55,724 bases of DNA. Source: Saprospiraceae bacterium (lineage in GTDB: Bacteria > Bacteroidota > Bacteroidia > Chitinophagales > Saprospiraceae). The stretch is from assembly GCA_020631405.1 (NCBI GenBank), contig JAHDHH010000024.1:1-55724 (forward strand), given 5' to 3'. Shown piece by piece: positions 8,323 through 17,700 of the stretch. How positions within the stretch are numbered: the first letter of the stretch is position 1; the number at the start of each line of letters is the position of its first letter. The notes beneath the pieces were generated by a model. The model ran no database searches. It was not told the origin of the DNA and saw only the letters and a program-made list of their open reading frames with translations. A program made the translations under genes and the position numbers.

Positions 8323-9894
8323 ATGAGGATTGTATTTCTAGTACTAGTCATAGTTTCATCTTTTGCAATTTGTGATTCTTTTTCACAGGCTAAATCGGTA
8401 GAAGGTTATGTCTTTGAATCGGGTAATAGAGGATATCTAGATAATGTCACAGTAAGAGCTTTGGATCGTGGTAATGAGGTTGCAAGCGCAGTTACTGACC
8501 CGAGTGGATACTTTGCGATGGAAGTGCCAGGAAACAATACCTATGTCATGGAAGTCTCAAAGCAATACTTCTATGGGATGATGGACACTATATTTGTCCA
8601 AGAGCAAAAGACCTTTCTTAAGTATGAGTTGAAACGAGAACCAGGGTACGTATTTGAAATTACTTTAGCGGAGGCAAGGACTTCAGAAGACGTTGTTGTC
8701 GATCAGATAAAGGGAGCATTGATTGAAGTTTATAACAACACAACTAAGCAATCAGAGCTAGTCTTAGAGGACTACCAAGATCATGAGTTTAAGGTAAACC
8801 TACAAAAAGGCAATCACTATACAATACTCATAAGAAAGAAAGGCTATCTCGCTAAACGAATGGAAGCATTTGTCAATGTGAATGGGTGCTTACTTTGCTT
8901 TGAAGGAATTGGAAGAGTAGACCCAGGCATCACTGATAACCTCACTGAAAACAATCAAAATGGAGTCTTGCTTGCAAATGTAGAGTTGGATTCATTGTTC
9001 AGAGGAAAAAAGCTACAAATCAATAACCTGTATTATGATTTGGGTAAGTGGGATATCAAAGAAGAGGCTCAAGATGAATTACAGAAGGTGATTACGATGA
9101 TGAATGACAACCCGCATCTTAAGATAGAGCTTGGTTCTCATACAGATAGTAGAGGATCATCTGCCTCAAACCTAGAATTATCGAAGAAAAGGGCTAGATC
9201 AGCAGTCAATTACTTAAGAAGTAGAGGCCAGATACCTAGTTGGAGAATAAATTATAAAGGTTACGGGGAAGAAGAGCTGGTCAATGCTTGTGTAGATGGA
9301 GTCAAGTGTGAAGAAGAAGAGCATGCAAGAAATCGAAGAACTGAATTGAAGATAGTCGGTATAGAAGAGGAAGTTGGTCCGCGTAAGTCATTGGCTACAA
9401 TGAAACAGGAGGAGTTCATGGATGAGTTACTTGCAGAGATCGAAAGTGAAGGGGTCATCAAAGTTACCGCTGATGGGACAACAAAAATACAAACGCCGAA
9501 AATAGAAACACCTGAAACAGACTCTATTGCAGAGGTAGTTGAAGAACAAGAAGTAGTATTCGAAGATGTCACAGAAGTAGATGATAGCGGGATGGAGAAT
9601 TTTAGAAAGAACGCTGAAGTAAAGGTGGATGAGCTACAATTTGATGATTATGTTCAGCTTCAAGAAGATGGATATAAGATTGTAATCAAAACATCAGAGA
9701 CTGCGTTGCCTCCTGATGATATGTTATGGAAAAAACACAATAAATTATCTGTTACGTTTGATGGTAAGGAATTTCTGTATACTATAGGTAAGTTTACGAC
9801 GGAAGGCGATGCTATGGAGTTTTTCAATACTGTTAAGTTGGAATATGCTGATGCCTACATCATCCAATACAAGGATGGCGTCTTGGTAGATTAA
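8323..9894 (+). CDS. OmpA-family protein with carboxypeptidase-regulatory-like N-terminus and SPOR-like C-terminus
   Basis: 523 residues. A signal peptide covers about 1-23 (cleavage near SFSQA). Residues 25-105 look like a CNA-B/carboxypeptidase-regulatory-like beta domain (VEGYVFESGNRGYLDNVTV, SGYFAMEVPG). A second such module spans ~110-190. The peptidoglycan-binding OmpA domain covers ~230-347, with NNLYYDLGKWDIKEEA, GSHTDSRGSSASNLELSKKR and NRRTELKIVG. An acidic linker (about 385-430, rich in E, V, T) leads to a C-terminal ~80 residues whose pattern (YTIGKFTTEGDAMEFFNTVK, then AYIIQYKDG) resembles SPOR peptidoglycan-binding domains. Periplasmic attachment of envelope to peptidoglycan is the likely role. 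Confidence 0.8.
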   Translation: MRIVFLVLVIVSSFAICDSFSQAKSVEGYVFESGNRGYLDNVTVRALDRGNEVASAVTDPSGYFAMEVPGNNTYVMEVSKQYFYGMMDTIFVQEQKTFLKYELKREPGYVFEITLAEARTSEDVVVDQIKGALIEVYNNTTKQSELVLEDYQDHEFKVNLQKGNHYTILIRKKGYLAKRMEAFVNVNGCLLCFEGIGRVDPGITDNLTENNQNGVLLANVELDSLFRGKKLQINNLYYDLGKWDIKEEAQDELQKVITMMNDNPHLKIELGSHTDSRGSSASNLELSKKRARSAVNYLRSRGQIPSWRINYKGYGEEELVNACVDGVKCEEEEHARNRRTELKIVGIEEEVGPRKSLATMKQEEFMDELLAEIESEGVIKVTADGTTKIQTPKIETPETDSIAEVVEEQEVVFEDVTEVDDSGMENFRKNAEVKVDELQFDDYVQLQEDGYKIVIKTSETALPPDDMLWKKHNKLSVTFDGKEFLYTIGKFTTEGDAMEFFNTVKLEYADAYIIQYKDGVLVD

Positions 9895-10358
9895 TCATTG
9901 TGGTAAGATTCTCCTTTGATGATAGTACAGGCTCTATAAAACTGTTCTAAGAATATAAGCTTGAACATCTGATGGGAGAATGTCATCTTTGAGAATGATA
10001 GCTTACTATTTGCTTGTTGTTTTATACTATCATCGAATCCAAATGCACCACCTATGACGAATACAACATTCTCGGGTGACTGGAGCATATGTTCTACTGA
10101 ATTGGCAAATTCTCTTGAGCTATAAGACTTCCCATTTTCATCAAGCAAGATTAGTTTACTGTTGGGCTTGACTACCTTGCTAAGTGCTGTAGCTTCTGTT
10201 TTTTTGACTTGCGTAGGATCTGTCGATTTATATTTGGGAGTCAATGTGATAAGCTCAGTCGGATAATAATGAGAAAGACGCTTTAGTAGCATGTTACTCC
10301 CTTCTTCTACAAATGGAAACTTGGACTTGCCAAAGACTATAAGACTAAATTTTGCCAT
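9891..10358 (-). CDS. rlmH: 23S rRNA (pseudouridine1915-N3)-methyltransferase RlmH
   Basis: 155 residues from the ATG at 10358, matching the ~155-residue family length. An in-frame ATG at 10388 would add ten residues encoded by a terminator-like hairpin and is less likely. This SPOUT-class enzyme methylates pseudouridine 1915 in helix 69 of 23S rRNA. The SAM-binding knot is visible as FVIGGAFGFDDSIKQQA, followed by KMTFSHQMFKLIFLEQFYRA and the conserved ending IIKGESYHND. The gene converges on the OmpA-family gene with a 4-base overlap (TTAA). It is divergent from the adenosyltransferase gene. Confidence 0.93.
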   Translation of the reverse strand: MAKFSLIVFGKSKFPFVEEGSNMLLKRLSHYYPTELITLTPKYKSTDPTQVKKTEATALSKVVKPNSKLILLDENGKSYSSREFANSVEHMLQSPENVVFVIGGAFGFDDSIKQQANSKLSFSKMTFSHQMFKLIFLEQFYRACTIIKGESYHND

Positions 10359-10384
10359 AAAAAAAAGCGACAATGTGATGTCGC
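10359..10384 (-). terminator. Terminator-like hairpin abutting the rlmH start codon
   Basis: On the minus strand GCGACA and TGTCGC (10367-10372 and 10379-10384) form a 6-bp GC-rich stem with a 6-base loop. Eight T residues follow, then directly the ATG of rlmH. No minus-strand gene lies upstream until 12359. It may therefore act as an attenuator in the rlmH leader, or stop antisense transcripts from the mpl region. Confidence 0.55.
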
Positions 10385-10447
10385 TCATAGTGTGATTACT
10401 TAAGTTAAAACAAACATCTCTTGTGTTTATTATTCACTCAAGTGACG

Positions 10448-10455
10448 CAAAAATA
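10448..10455 (-). promoter_or_regulatory. Possible -7 box TATTTTTG for rlmH
   Basis: TATTTTTG on the minus strand fits TAnnTTTG. It would give an ~80-base leader containing the hairpin at 10359-10384. There is no clear -33 element. Confidence 0.35.
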
Positions 10456-10490
10456 ATAAAGTTTTGTAAGTTTCAGAAAATATCAGGCAG

Positions 10491-11033
10491 ATGAAAATAT
10501 ATACGAAGACTGGAGACAAGGGAATGACCAGTCTATTTGGTGGAGACAGAGTCAAAAAGTCTAACCTATTAATTGATGCCTACGGAAGTGTAGATGAACT
10601 CAATTCGTTTCTAGGGGCTTTAATAGCAAAGTGTAAGCACAGTGAAGTGAATGCCCGTCTTACTAAAGAGCAGCACCATTTATTCAACGTAGGGTCGATA
10701 CTTGCCACTGGCAATGAAGATTTTTTGAGTAATATGCCAAATGTAAAACAAGCAGATATTGAGTCTTTGGAGTTATGGATGGATGAAATGAATCAGTCAC
10801 TCCCAAAATTAAAGAATTTCATCTTACCAGGAGGAAGCGAAGTTGCTGCCTTGGCACATATTTGCAGGACAGTTTGTCGACGTGTAGAAAGAAGAGTAGT
10901 TGAAGTAGAACTGACTAATGAGCATTATCAATTGATCGTGCCATACCTCAACCGACTTTCAGATACATTCTTTGTGTTATCTAGATATTTATTAGTAATT
11001 GAAGACCTAACAGAAGTACATTGGGAGAAGTAA
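10491..11033 (+). CDS. Cob(I)alamin/corrinoid adenosyltransferase, PduO type
   Basis: 180 residues, the usual size for PduO-type ATP:corrinoid adenosyltransferases. These transfer the 5'-deoxyadenosyl group of ATP to cobalamin. The N-terminal ATP-binding signature IYTKTGDKGMTSLFGGDRV and the segment DAYGSVDELNSFLGAL are intact. The C-terminal helix carries RTVCRRVERRVVE and the closing NRLSDTFFVLSRYLLV. The gene supports a B12-dependent metabolism, although no B12-dependent enzyme is in this window. It overlaps the Mpl gene by 13 bases, so the two are very likely cotranscribed and coupled. Confidence 0.93.
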   Translation: MKIYTKTGDKGMTSLFGGDRVKKSNLLIDAYGSVDELNSFLGALIAKCKHSEVNARLTKEQHHLFNVGSILATGNEDFLSNMPNVKQADIESLELWMDEMNQSLPKLKNFILPGGSEVAALAHICRTVCRRVERRVVEVELTNEHYQLIVPYLNRLSDTFFVLSRYLLVIEDLTEVHWEK

Positions 11034-12355
11034 ACAGAATTCATTTTATAGCCATAGGTGGAAGTATAATGCATAATCTTGCGATTGCATTGCATAGGCA
11101 AGGTCATCGAGTCTCTGGTTCAGATGATGTAATATATGGCATATCTAAGTTAAAGCTGGAGGATAACAATCTGTTTCCAGATAAGCTTGGCTGGGATGTA
11201 AATAGGATTGATGATTCTATAGATTTCATCATTTTAGGAATGCATGCCAAGGCAGATAATCCAGAGCTATTGAAGGCGAAGGAATTAGACATTATCATTT
11301 ATTCTTTCCCAGAATATGTAGCCAAGCATGCGAAGGATAAAATTAAAGTTGTAGTAGCGGGAAGTCATGGTAAGACAACTACTACATCTATGATCATGCA
11401 CGTCCTTAAGCATAGTGAATATCGCTTTGATTACTTAGTCGGTGCTCAGCTTGATGGCTTCGACCTTATGGTTCAACTCTCAGATGCGCCAATCATTATC
11501 ATCGAAGGTGATGAATACCTCAGTTCTGCTATTGATAGGCGGCCAAAATTCTTACATTATCGAGCAGATTATAATATCATAACTGGGGTGGAGTGGGACC
11601 ATGCTAATGTATTTCCAACGGCAAGTATTTACAAAACACAATTCCAACAATTCATCAATTCTCTTGAAGAAAATGCCCAAGTGTATTATGATGCATCTGA
11701 TTCAGACTTACTTGATATTGTCACTAACTCAAATAAACCTAATACAACTGGATATCTAGGTCTGTCAGGAAATAGAAACACTGTTGAATACCAAGGCATT
11801 AAGTATAGAATGCGGGTCTTCGGTCACCATAATAGAAAGAACATGCATGCTGCACTTCTGGTATGTCGCGATTTAGGCATACCCATTCCTCAGGCATTGA
11901 CTTCGCTTGAGAGCTTCGAAGGTGCTGCTATGAGACAAGACATTATCAGGTCTACAAATCCGACAGTATATCGAGATTTTGGACATGCTCCATCTAAGGT
12001 AAGAGCAACTATTGAAGCAGTAGTAGAGAATCATCCTGGGCAGCGTATAGGTGTCTTTGTAGAGCTGCACACATATAGTAGTATGGTAGACACCTTTATT
12101 GTGAATTATGCAGGTGTATTTGATAATGTAGACTTTGCAGCAATCTGCTTTGATCAAGCAGCATATGCAATAAAACAAGTCGAAGTACTTTCTGATGAGA
12201 AAATATTAGAAGCATTCAAGACTAAGAATGCGAAAGTCATTAAAAGTAAACCAACATTGATCTCCCAACTCGAACAATTGGAAGATCTTGATGTACTTCT
12301 GTTCTTGAGTAGTGGTAACTTGTTAGGTATTGACCTCAAGCAATTCTATAAATAA
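11021..12355 (+). CDS. mpl: Mur-ligase family, UDP-MurNAc:L-Ala-gamma-D-Glu-meso-DAP ligase
   Basis: 444 residues from a TTG start inside the end of the preceding gene. No ATG lies near the conserved N-terminus (RIHFIAIGGSIMHNLAIALH), so TTG or a rarer start must be used. Mpl reattaches recycled murein tripeptide to UDP-MurNAc in the cytosol. The Rossmann start has IAIGGS, the P-loop is GSHGKTTT (residues 114-121), and the Mur central domain shows ITGVEWDHANVFP. The C-terminal domain has YRDFGHAPSKVRATIEAV. Mpl is favoured over MurC by the SDDVIYG region and by its resemblance to Bacteroidota Mpl as recalled. MurC cannot be excluded without alignment. Confidence 0.82.
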   Translation: MGEVNRIHFIAIGGSIMHNLAIALHRQGHRVSGSDDVIYGISKLKLEDNNLFPDKLGWDVNRIDDSIDFIILGMHAKADNPELLKAKELDIIIYSFPEYVAKHAKDKIKVVVAGSHGKTTTTSMIMHVLKHSEYRFDYLVGAQLDGFDLMVQLSDAPIIIIEGDEYLSSAIDRRPKFLHYRADYNIITGVEWDHANVFPTASIYKTQFQQFINSLEENAQVYYDASDSDLLDIVTNSNKPNTTGYLGLSGNRNTVEYQGIKYRMRVFGHHNRKNMHAALLVCRDLGIPIPQALTSLESFEGAAMRQDIIRSTNPTVYRDFGHAPSKVRATIEAVVENHPGQRIGVFVELHTYSSMVDTFIVNYAGVFDNVDFAAICFDQAAYAIKQVEVLSDEKILEAFKTKNAKVIKSKPTLISQLEQLEDLDVLLFLSSGNLLGIDLKQFYK

Positions 12356-12358
12356 TGA

Positions 12359-13702
12359 CTATGGGTTTTCTGCGACATTGAGATCCCATTCCTCAATAGT
12401 TTGAGACTGTGGGACATAGTCGAATGGATCAATATCGTCTAACAAATATTTGATGCTATCAGCAGTAGAAGCAAATTCAGGAAGGTCACTTTCTGGCAGT
12501 GGGTCTGCTGGAGGGAAGTTTTCTCTCAAGTGATTAATTTGTCTTCCATTCTTCCAAAACCTAAAACAAACATGGGGCCCTGTAGCTAAGCCGGTAGATC
12601 CTACATAACCAATAACCTGACCTTGCTTGACCTTCACACCTGATTTAATCCCTTTAGCAAATCCATTCATGTGGAGGTATTGGGTTTCATAGGTCTTGTC
12701 GTGTCTGATTTTGACATACTTACCATTATTCTTTGTGTAACTGGCCTTCGTGACTACACCATCACTTACTGAGAAAATAGGAGTTCCAGTTGGAGCCGCA
12801 TAATCAGTGCCATAGTGTGGTATTCTTCTTTTTTTGATTGGGTGAAACCTTCTGAGGTTAAATCGAGAAGATATTCTAGAAAACTTCACAGGGGCTCTGA
12901 GGAATGCACCCTTAGTTGGATGGCCTTCTAGGTCGTAAAAGCCATCGTATTTATCATTCTCGTAATACACTGCATAGTGTTCTCCTTGATTGTTTTTATA
13001 ATAAGCACCTAGAATGTTACCCTCTTTTACTTTTTTACCATCGATGTAAATTTCTTCATAGATTAGTTTGAACTCATCTCCTTTCTGAAGGTGATAAAAA
13101 TCAACAGATGAAGCCAAGGCGTCTTCCATTTTTGAAATAATGCCCATGCCAAGTCCCATTTTGTCCATGGTATTTGAAAGGTTGGTTTCTATAATTCCAT
13201 ATGCTTCGTCAGTGCAAATAGAAATGTCTCTGACTATCTTATTGACACTAACACTATCCTTGTTGAATTCATATTTAATATAGGCCATTTGATTTGGCTC
13301 ATAGATCATATATTTTGGAGCCTCACATTCATCTTCTCGAACGAATGTCAAATTTTTGCCAGATCTAAAGCTTCTGACGTTAAATATATCTTTTGAGTTT
13401 TCTACTAGAGACTGAATCTGAGGATAGGTAATATCCTTTTCTTGCAAGATATTCGCTAGAAATTGATTAGGCTTAATGGTTAATGTTTCGAAATGAAATA
13501 AGTCAAGATCAAATCCATACAAGCTGCTTTGTTGTACTAATTCTTGTTCTGTTTCGCCAGAGTATGAGTCTTGATCATCGTAGGACTGTTGGGATAAGAA
13601 ACTAGAAATTGTAACTCCACCGATGACTAATACAATTGCAAGTATAGTTTTCTTAAGCGTGGCAAACTCTTTTTTCTTAAAATCAGGGGTCTCTAAACTC
13701 AT
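12359..13702 (-). CDS. M23 peptidoglycan endopeptidase-like membrane protein
   Basis: 447 residues. A transmembrane helix at ~19-37 anchors the protein with the rest outside the cytoplasm. The middle region (60-265) resembles the OapA/LysM-like N-domains of MepM-type enzymes. The C-terminal M23 domain begins near 275. The first zinc motif HxxxD is H296-D300 (HYGTDYAA), and the catalytic His of LHMNGF is H344. The last motif, normally HxH, reads GPHVCFRFW: H377 is present but the second His is C379. Cysteine can bind zinc, so activity is possible. The protein probably trims cell-wall cross-links. A promoter with both boxes lies upstream. Confidence 0.87.
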   Translation of the reverse strand: MSLETPDFKKKEFATLKKTILAIVLVIGGVTISSFLSQQSYDDQDSYSGETEQELVQQSSLYGFDLDLFHFETLTIKPNQFLANILQEKDITYPQIQSLVENSKDIFNVRSFRSGKNLTFVREDECEAPKYMIYEPNQMAYIKYEFNKDSVSVNKIVRDISICTDEAYGIIETNLSNTMDKMGLGMGIISKMEDALASSVDFYHLQKGDEFKLIYEEIYIDGKKVKEGNILGAYYKNNQGEHYAVYYENDKYDGFYDLEGHPTKGAFLRAPVKFSRISSRFNLRRFHPIKKRRIPHYGTDYAAPTGTPIFSVSDGVVTKASYTKNNGKYVKIRHDKTYETQYLHMNGFAKGIKSGVKVKQGQVIGYVGSTGLATGPHVCFRFWKNGRQINHLRENFPPADPLPESDLPEFASTADSIKYLLDDIDPFDYVPQSQTIEEWDLNVAENP

Positions 13703-13768
13703 CTGGGTGCTTTGGTATCTTATGTGCTACATTATTTGACGAAATTAAGTCCTAAATGTTTCACAAAT

Positions 13769-13798
13769 CAAAAGTAATTGTTCACAAAAACAAACAAA
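13769..13798 (-). promoter_or_regulatory. Promoter TTTG-N18-TACTTTTG for the M23 gene
   Basis: Read on the minus strand, TTTG (13795-13798) is followed after 18 bases by TACTTTTG (13769-13776). Both Bacteroidota elements (-33 TTG and -7 TAnnTTTG) are present at near-canonical spacing, 66 bases upstream of the ATG. Confidence 0.6.
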
Positions 13799-13884
13799 AG
13801 GAAATGTCTTAAAATCATTCCAAATACCTGATTATATTAATTTTACAATTCATATGATGTGATAGGACACAACTTTTAACAATT

Positions 13885-14721
13885 ATGGTATATCAAGTTC
13901 AAGGTAGAATGTTAGATTTTTCTAAGCCTCAAGTGATGGGAATTCTCAATTTAACTACAGATTCTTTTTATGATGGTGGCAAGTATCTTGAGTATGATGC
14001 TATTCGCCAAAGGATAGAGGATATTGCCAATGAAGGAGCAAGTGTTATTGACATAGGAGCTGCATCATCTAAGCCTGGTTCTTCTTTGATATCTCCTGAA
14101 GAAGAATTGGAGAAGTTACCCCAAGCCATAGCAATGGTCCAAGAAATAGCTCCGCAATTGTTTATTTCAATAGATACCTATAACAGTCAGACAGCGGCCA
14201 CCTGCATTGACCTTGGAGCCCATATTGTCAACGATATTAGCTGTGGGAGTTTAGATGATAATATGCTCAATGTGCTGAGTAATGCACCATGTGTCTACGT
14301 CGGTATGCATATGGACGGAACTCCTCAGAGTATGCAAGATGACCCACAATATGACAATGTAGCAATGGAAGTATTGACCTATTTTAAGAATAAGTGTAGC
14401 CTAATGCGATCTCAAGGAGTACAATTTGTTATTGATCCAGGATTTGGTTTTGGAAAAACTGTTGACCATAATTACGAATTGTTAGACAAATTGGAAGTGT
14501 TTTCTATGCTTGATACTCCAATCTTAGTAGGTCTTTCAAGAAAATCTATGATCTATAAACTAGTGGGTGGAGAGCCAAGTACAAGCCTCCCAGGGACTCT
14601 TGGGCTGACAATGATAGCCTTGCAAAAAGGGGCAAGAATACTCAGAGTCCATGATGTTGCAGAAAGTGTTCAGCTTGTTAAGGTTTTTAACAAGACTAAT
14701 CGAAACATCAAAATTCAATAA
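13885..14721 (+). CDS. folP: Dihydropteroate synthase
   Basis: 278 residues, the normal length. It joins p-aminobenzoate to dihydropterin pyrophosphate in folate synthesis, and is the sulfonamide target. Signature regions are MGILNLTTDSFYDGGKY (pterin-phosphate loop), GASVIDIGAASSKPGS, SIDTYNSQTAA, HIVNDIS, IDPGFGFGKTVDHNYELL and VGLSRKSMIYK, all intact. The ATG at 13885 agrees with the family start. The TamB-like gene follows 34 bases later on the same strand and may share the transcript. Confidence 0.95.
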   Translation: MVYQVQGRMLDFSKPQVMGILNLTTDSFYDGGKYLEYDAIRQRIEDIANEGASVIDIGAASSKPGSSLISPEEELEKLPQAIAMVQEIAPQLFISIDTYNSQTAATCIDLGAHIVNDISCGSLDDNMLNVLSNAPCVYVGMHMDGTPQSMQDDPQYDNVAMEVLTYFKNKCSLMRSQGVQFVIDPGFGFGKTVDHNYELLDKLEVFSMLDTPILVGLSRKSMIYKLVGGEPSTSLPGTLGLTMIALQKGARILRVHDVAESVQLVKVFNKTNRNIKIQ

Positions 14722-14755
14722 AGCGTTACCTTTATAGCCTTTCATTAGACATCCA

Positions 14756-17700
14756 TTGACTCAGCAAGAACAAAATCATACTCAAACAAAGAAGAACAGA
14801 ACCAAGCTTTGGTTTTGGGTACCGTTTATACTCTTTTTGTTGCTAATAATATTTCTATTATTAGCAACGATTTCAGCTCCGTTTCAGACAAGACTGATTA
14901 AAGCTTTCTTAAATAGCACGAATGCCAATATTGAAGAGCAAATTTCAATAAAAGATGTCTCTTTTCACCCTGTGAAAGGAGCAGTAGTTAATGACTTATT
15001 GATATTAGACTACCACCAAGATACTCTGCTATATGCCAGTAAGTGTTATTCTGGTTTAACAGACAACCTTTTAACTCTGTGGAATAGAAAGCTGTCCTTA
15101 AGTGATGTGAGACTTGAACAAGCGAATATCACAATCAAAACAGAATACGGCAATAGCGAATCAAACTTAGATGTGTTTCTTTCAAACTTTAGCACTCAGA
15201 AAGTCGACGATTCGAATTCAGATAAATCACGTCAGCCAATCACTTTAGATGTCAATAGTATATTTGGCGAAGCCATCAACCTCAAAGTAATTGATGAGAA
15301 TAAAGGTAGTGTACTCTCTGGAGGATTAGCCAGCGTATCTATAGCAGTGGATAACTTGAACTTAGAGGAGTTGGAGGTCAAGGTAAGCACAGTAAGAATT
15401 GATGCCCCCAAATTCAGTAGAGTAGTATCCGAAACGGCAGGTGGTCAAGTCATATCTTCATCTGAGCCTAACCCCACCAAGGCTTCAACTAAGGATACCA
15501 CTTCCTTGAAGCTATCTATTGCAGACTTTGAGCTGACATCAGGGGAATTCAGCAATATGGATGACACTGCTCCAAAATTAGATCATACATTCAAGCAGAT
15601 TAATTATTCTGACATTGATGTCTCCAACATAGCTATTCGATTCAAGGATTTTGATACTGACCTAGCTGAGACATTCTCATTTGATGATTTCGTATTGTCC
15701 GGAGATATCACCGCTGATAATAAGAGTTACGAGATGTCCTGTCCTCAAGTATTTCTCAATTCAGAAGAGGCATCTGTTCAAGAACTCTCTATCAAAACAG
15801 GAAATACAACTACAACACAATCACTAGAATTGAGTTATGACGATTTTAGTGATTTTCAGCGATTCAAGGATGATGTATTCATGAATGTGAGTTTTAATAA
15901 CTCTAGAGTTGACTTTGCAGATGTGGTTTACTTTCTTCCGAACTTAAGTAGTACCCCATTAATCAGAAAGAACTACAATAGAATAATGAGTGTCGATGGA
16001 GTGATAAAAGGTAGGGTGAACAACTTCTCCTCCAAGACTATGACTATAAAGATTGGAGAAGAAATAGATTTTGCAGGAAGTGTGAGAGTCAAGGACATTA
16101 CAGATCCAGGAAAGACTTTTTTGAGTATCAATGTAGACAAATTGAATACATCAGTCCAACAGTTGAAGTCGGTAATTCCCTTATTTAACCCACCTGACAA
16201 TTTCTATAAACTACAGGATATCAAATTTGATGGTTCATTTTCAGGGTTTATCTATGACTTCGTGGCGAAAGGCACCTTAGAAAGTGTCCTAGGTACAGCA
16301 ATTCTTGATACTAGGCTTGACTTGAAGCTAGGAAGAGAGCAAGCATTGTATAGTGGGCAAGTGGATTTGATCGATTTTAACTTGCGAACATGGACTGATA
16401 ACCCTCAATTTGGATACTTATCTGCTAAATCTGAGGTGAAAAATGGTAAAGGGTTATTGCTCAACTACCTTTATGCTGACCTAGAAGCAAGTATCAGTCA
16501 GTTTGATTTTAGAGAGTATAGCTATTCTAACATTAATCTTAATGGACAGTTTGACGAGAATCAATTCGTTGGAGACTTCAGTATAGAAGATGATAACATA
16601 GATTTCAAGTTTGATGGGAAGCTCAACATTGACGATGGGCTGATCACTACAGACCTTAGGGCTTATGCAGATAAATTAGACCTGAAGCAACTCAATTTAA
16701 GTAAGGAGGAGTTGATATTGCAAGGAAGTTTTGATTTGTCCTTGAGTGGGAGTGAATTAGCTGATATCAATGGTTTTGCTGACGTAGACAATCTTACGAT
16801 GTTTTACAAAGGACAGGTCTATGATTTTGATAGTATTTATGTCAAGTCTGACCTAGAGTCTAATGGTAATAGAAACTTCAAAATGAGATCATCTCTTGTG
16901 GATGTAGATATTTTGGGTAAGTTTAACCCAGAAAATATTCCGTATCACTTCACAAAATCATTCCGTGACAGTCACCCACTCTGGTGGGAAAGCTCAGGCA
17001 TGTCTATGCCAGCTAAACAAGTCAATACAAACGAAGACTTTGACTTTATTATAAGTGTAGAAGATTCAAAGTTTTTTGCAGAGTTTGTCGACCTGAAGTG
17101 CCTAGAGGTCAAGAATCTATTGGCAACGGGAGAAGTCAATACAACAAAAGACCTCTGGTACCTTGATAGCCAAATTGGGTCGTTGAATTGTGATGGCCTA
17201 GCCTTTTATGATGTTGATTATTCGCTGTCCTACCTCAACGGCATGGGTAAGACAAGACTATTCATAGATAACTGGAAATCTAATGAACGTAGATTCAAAG
17301 CATTGACCTTAGATGGAAATATCAATAAGGACTCATTATCTCTAAACCTAAACACCTCTGACCTGATTGACTCTGTTGGTCAGATTGCATTTACCCTAGA
17401 AGGCATACCTGTAGACTCAATGATCCAACTACATATTGAGTCAGAAGTTTGGCAAATGCTTGGACAAGACTGGACATTTTCAAAAGATAATAAGGTATTA
17501 CTGTCTAAGGATGCCATTGAGGTTGCTGACTTTGTATTTACTGATGGTAACAGGGTGATCAATGTAACAGATATCGAACGACAGGGAGTCAAATGTACAC
17601 TTGAGGCATTTGACCTAGCACTCATGAATGATCATATCAATTACCCCAATATCTACTTTAGTGGGAAAGGAACAATCTCCGCCTTAATTGACAATGTATT

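Noticed and set aside
10491-11033. Cobalamin riboswitch before the corrinoid adenosyltransferase gene
   Set aside because: Only about 100 AT-rich bases precede the gene and no B12-box pattern is visible.
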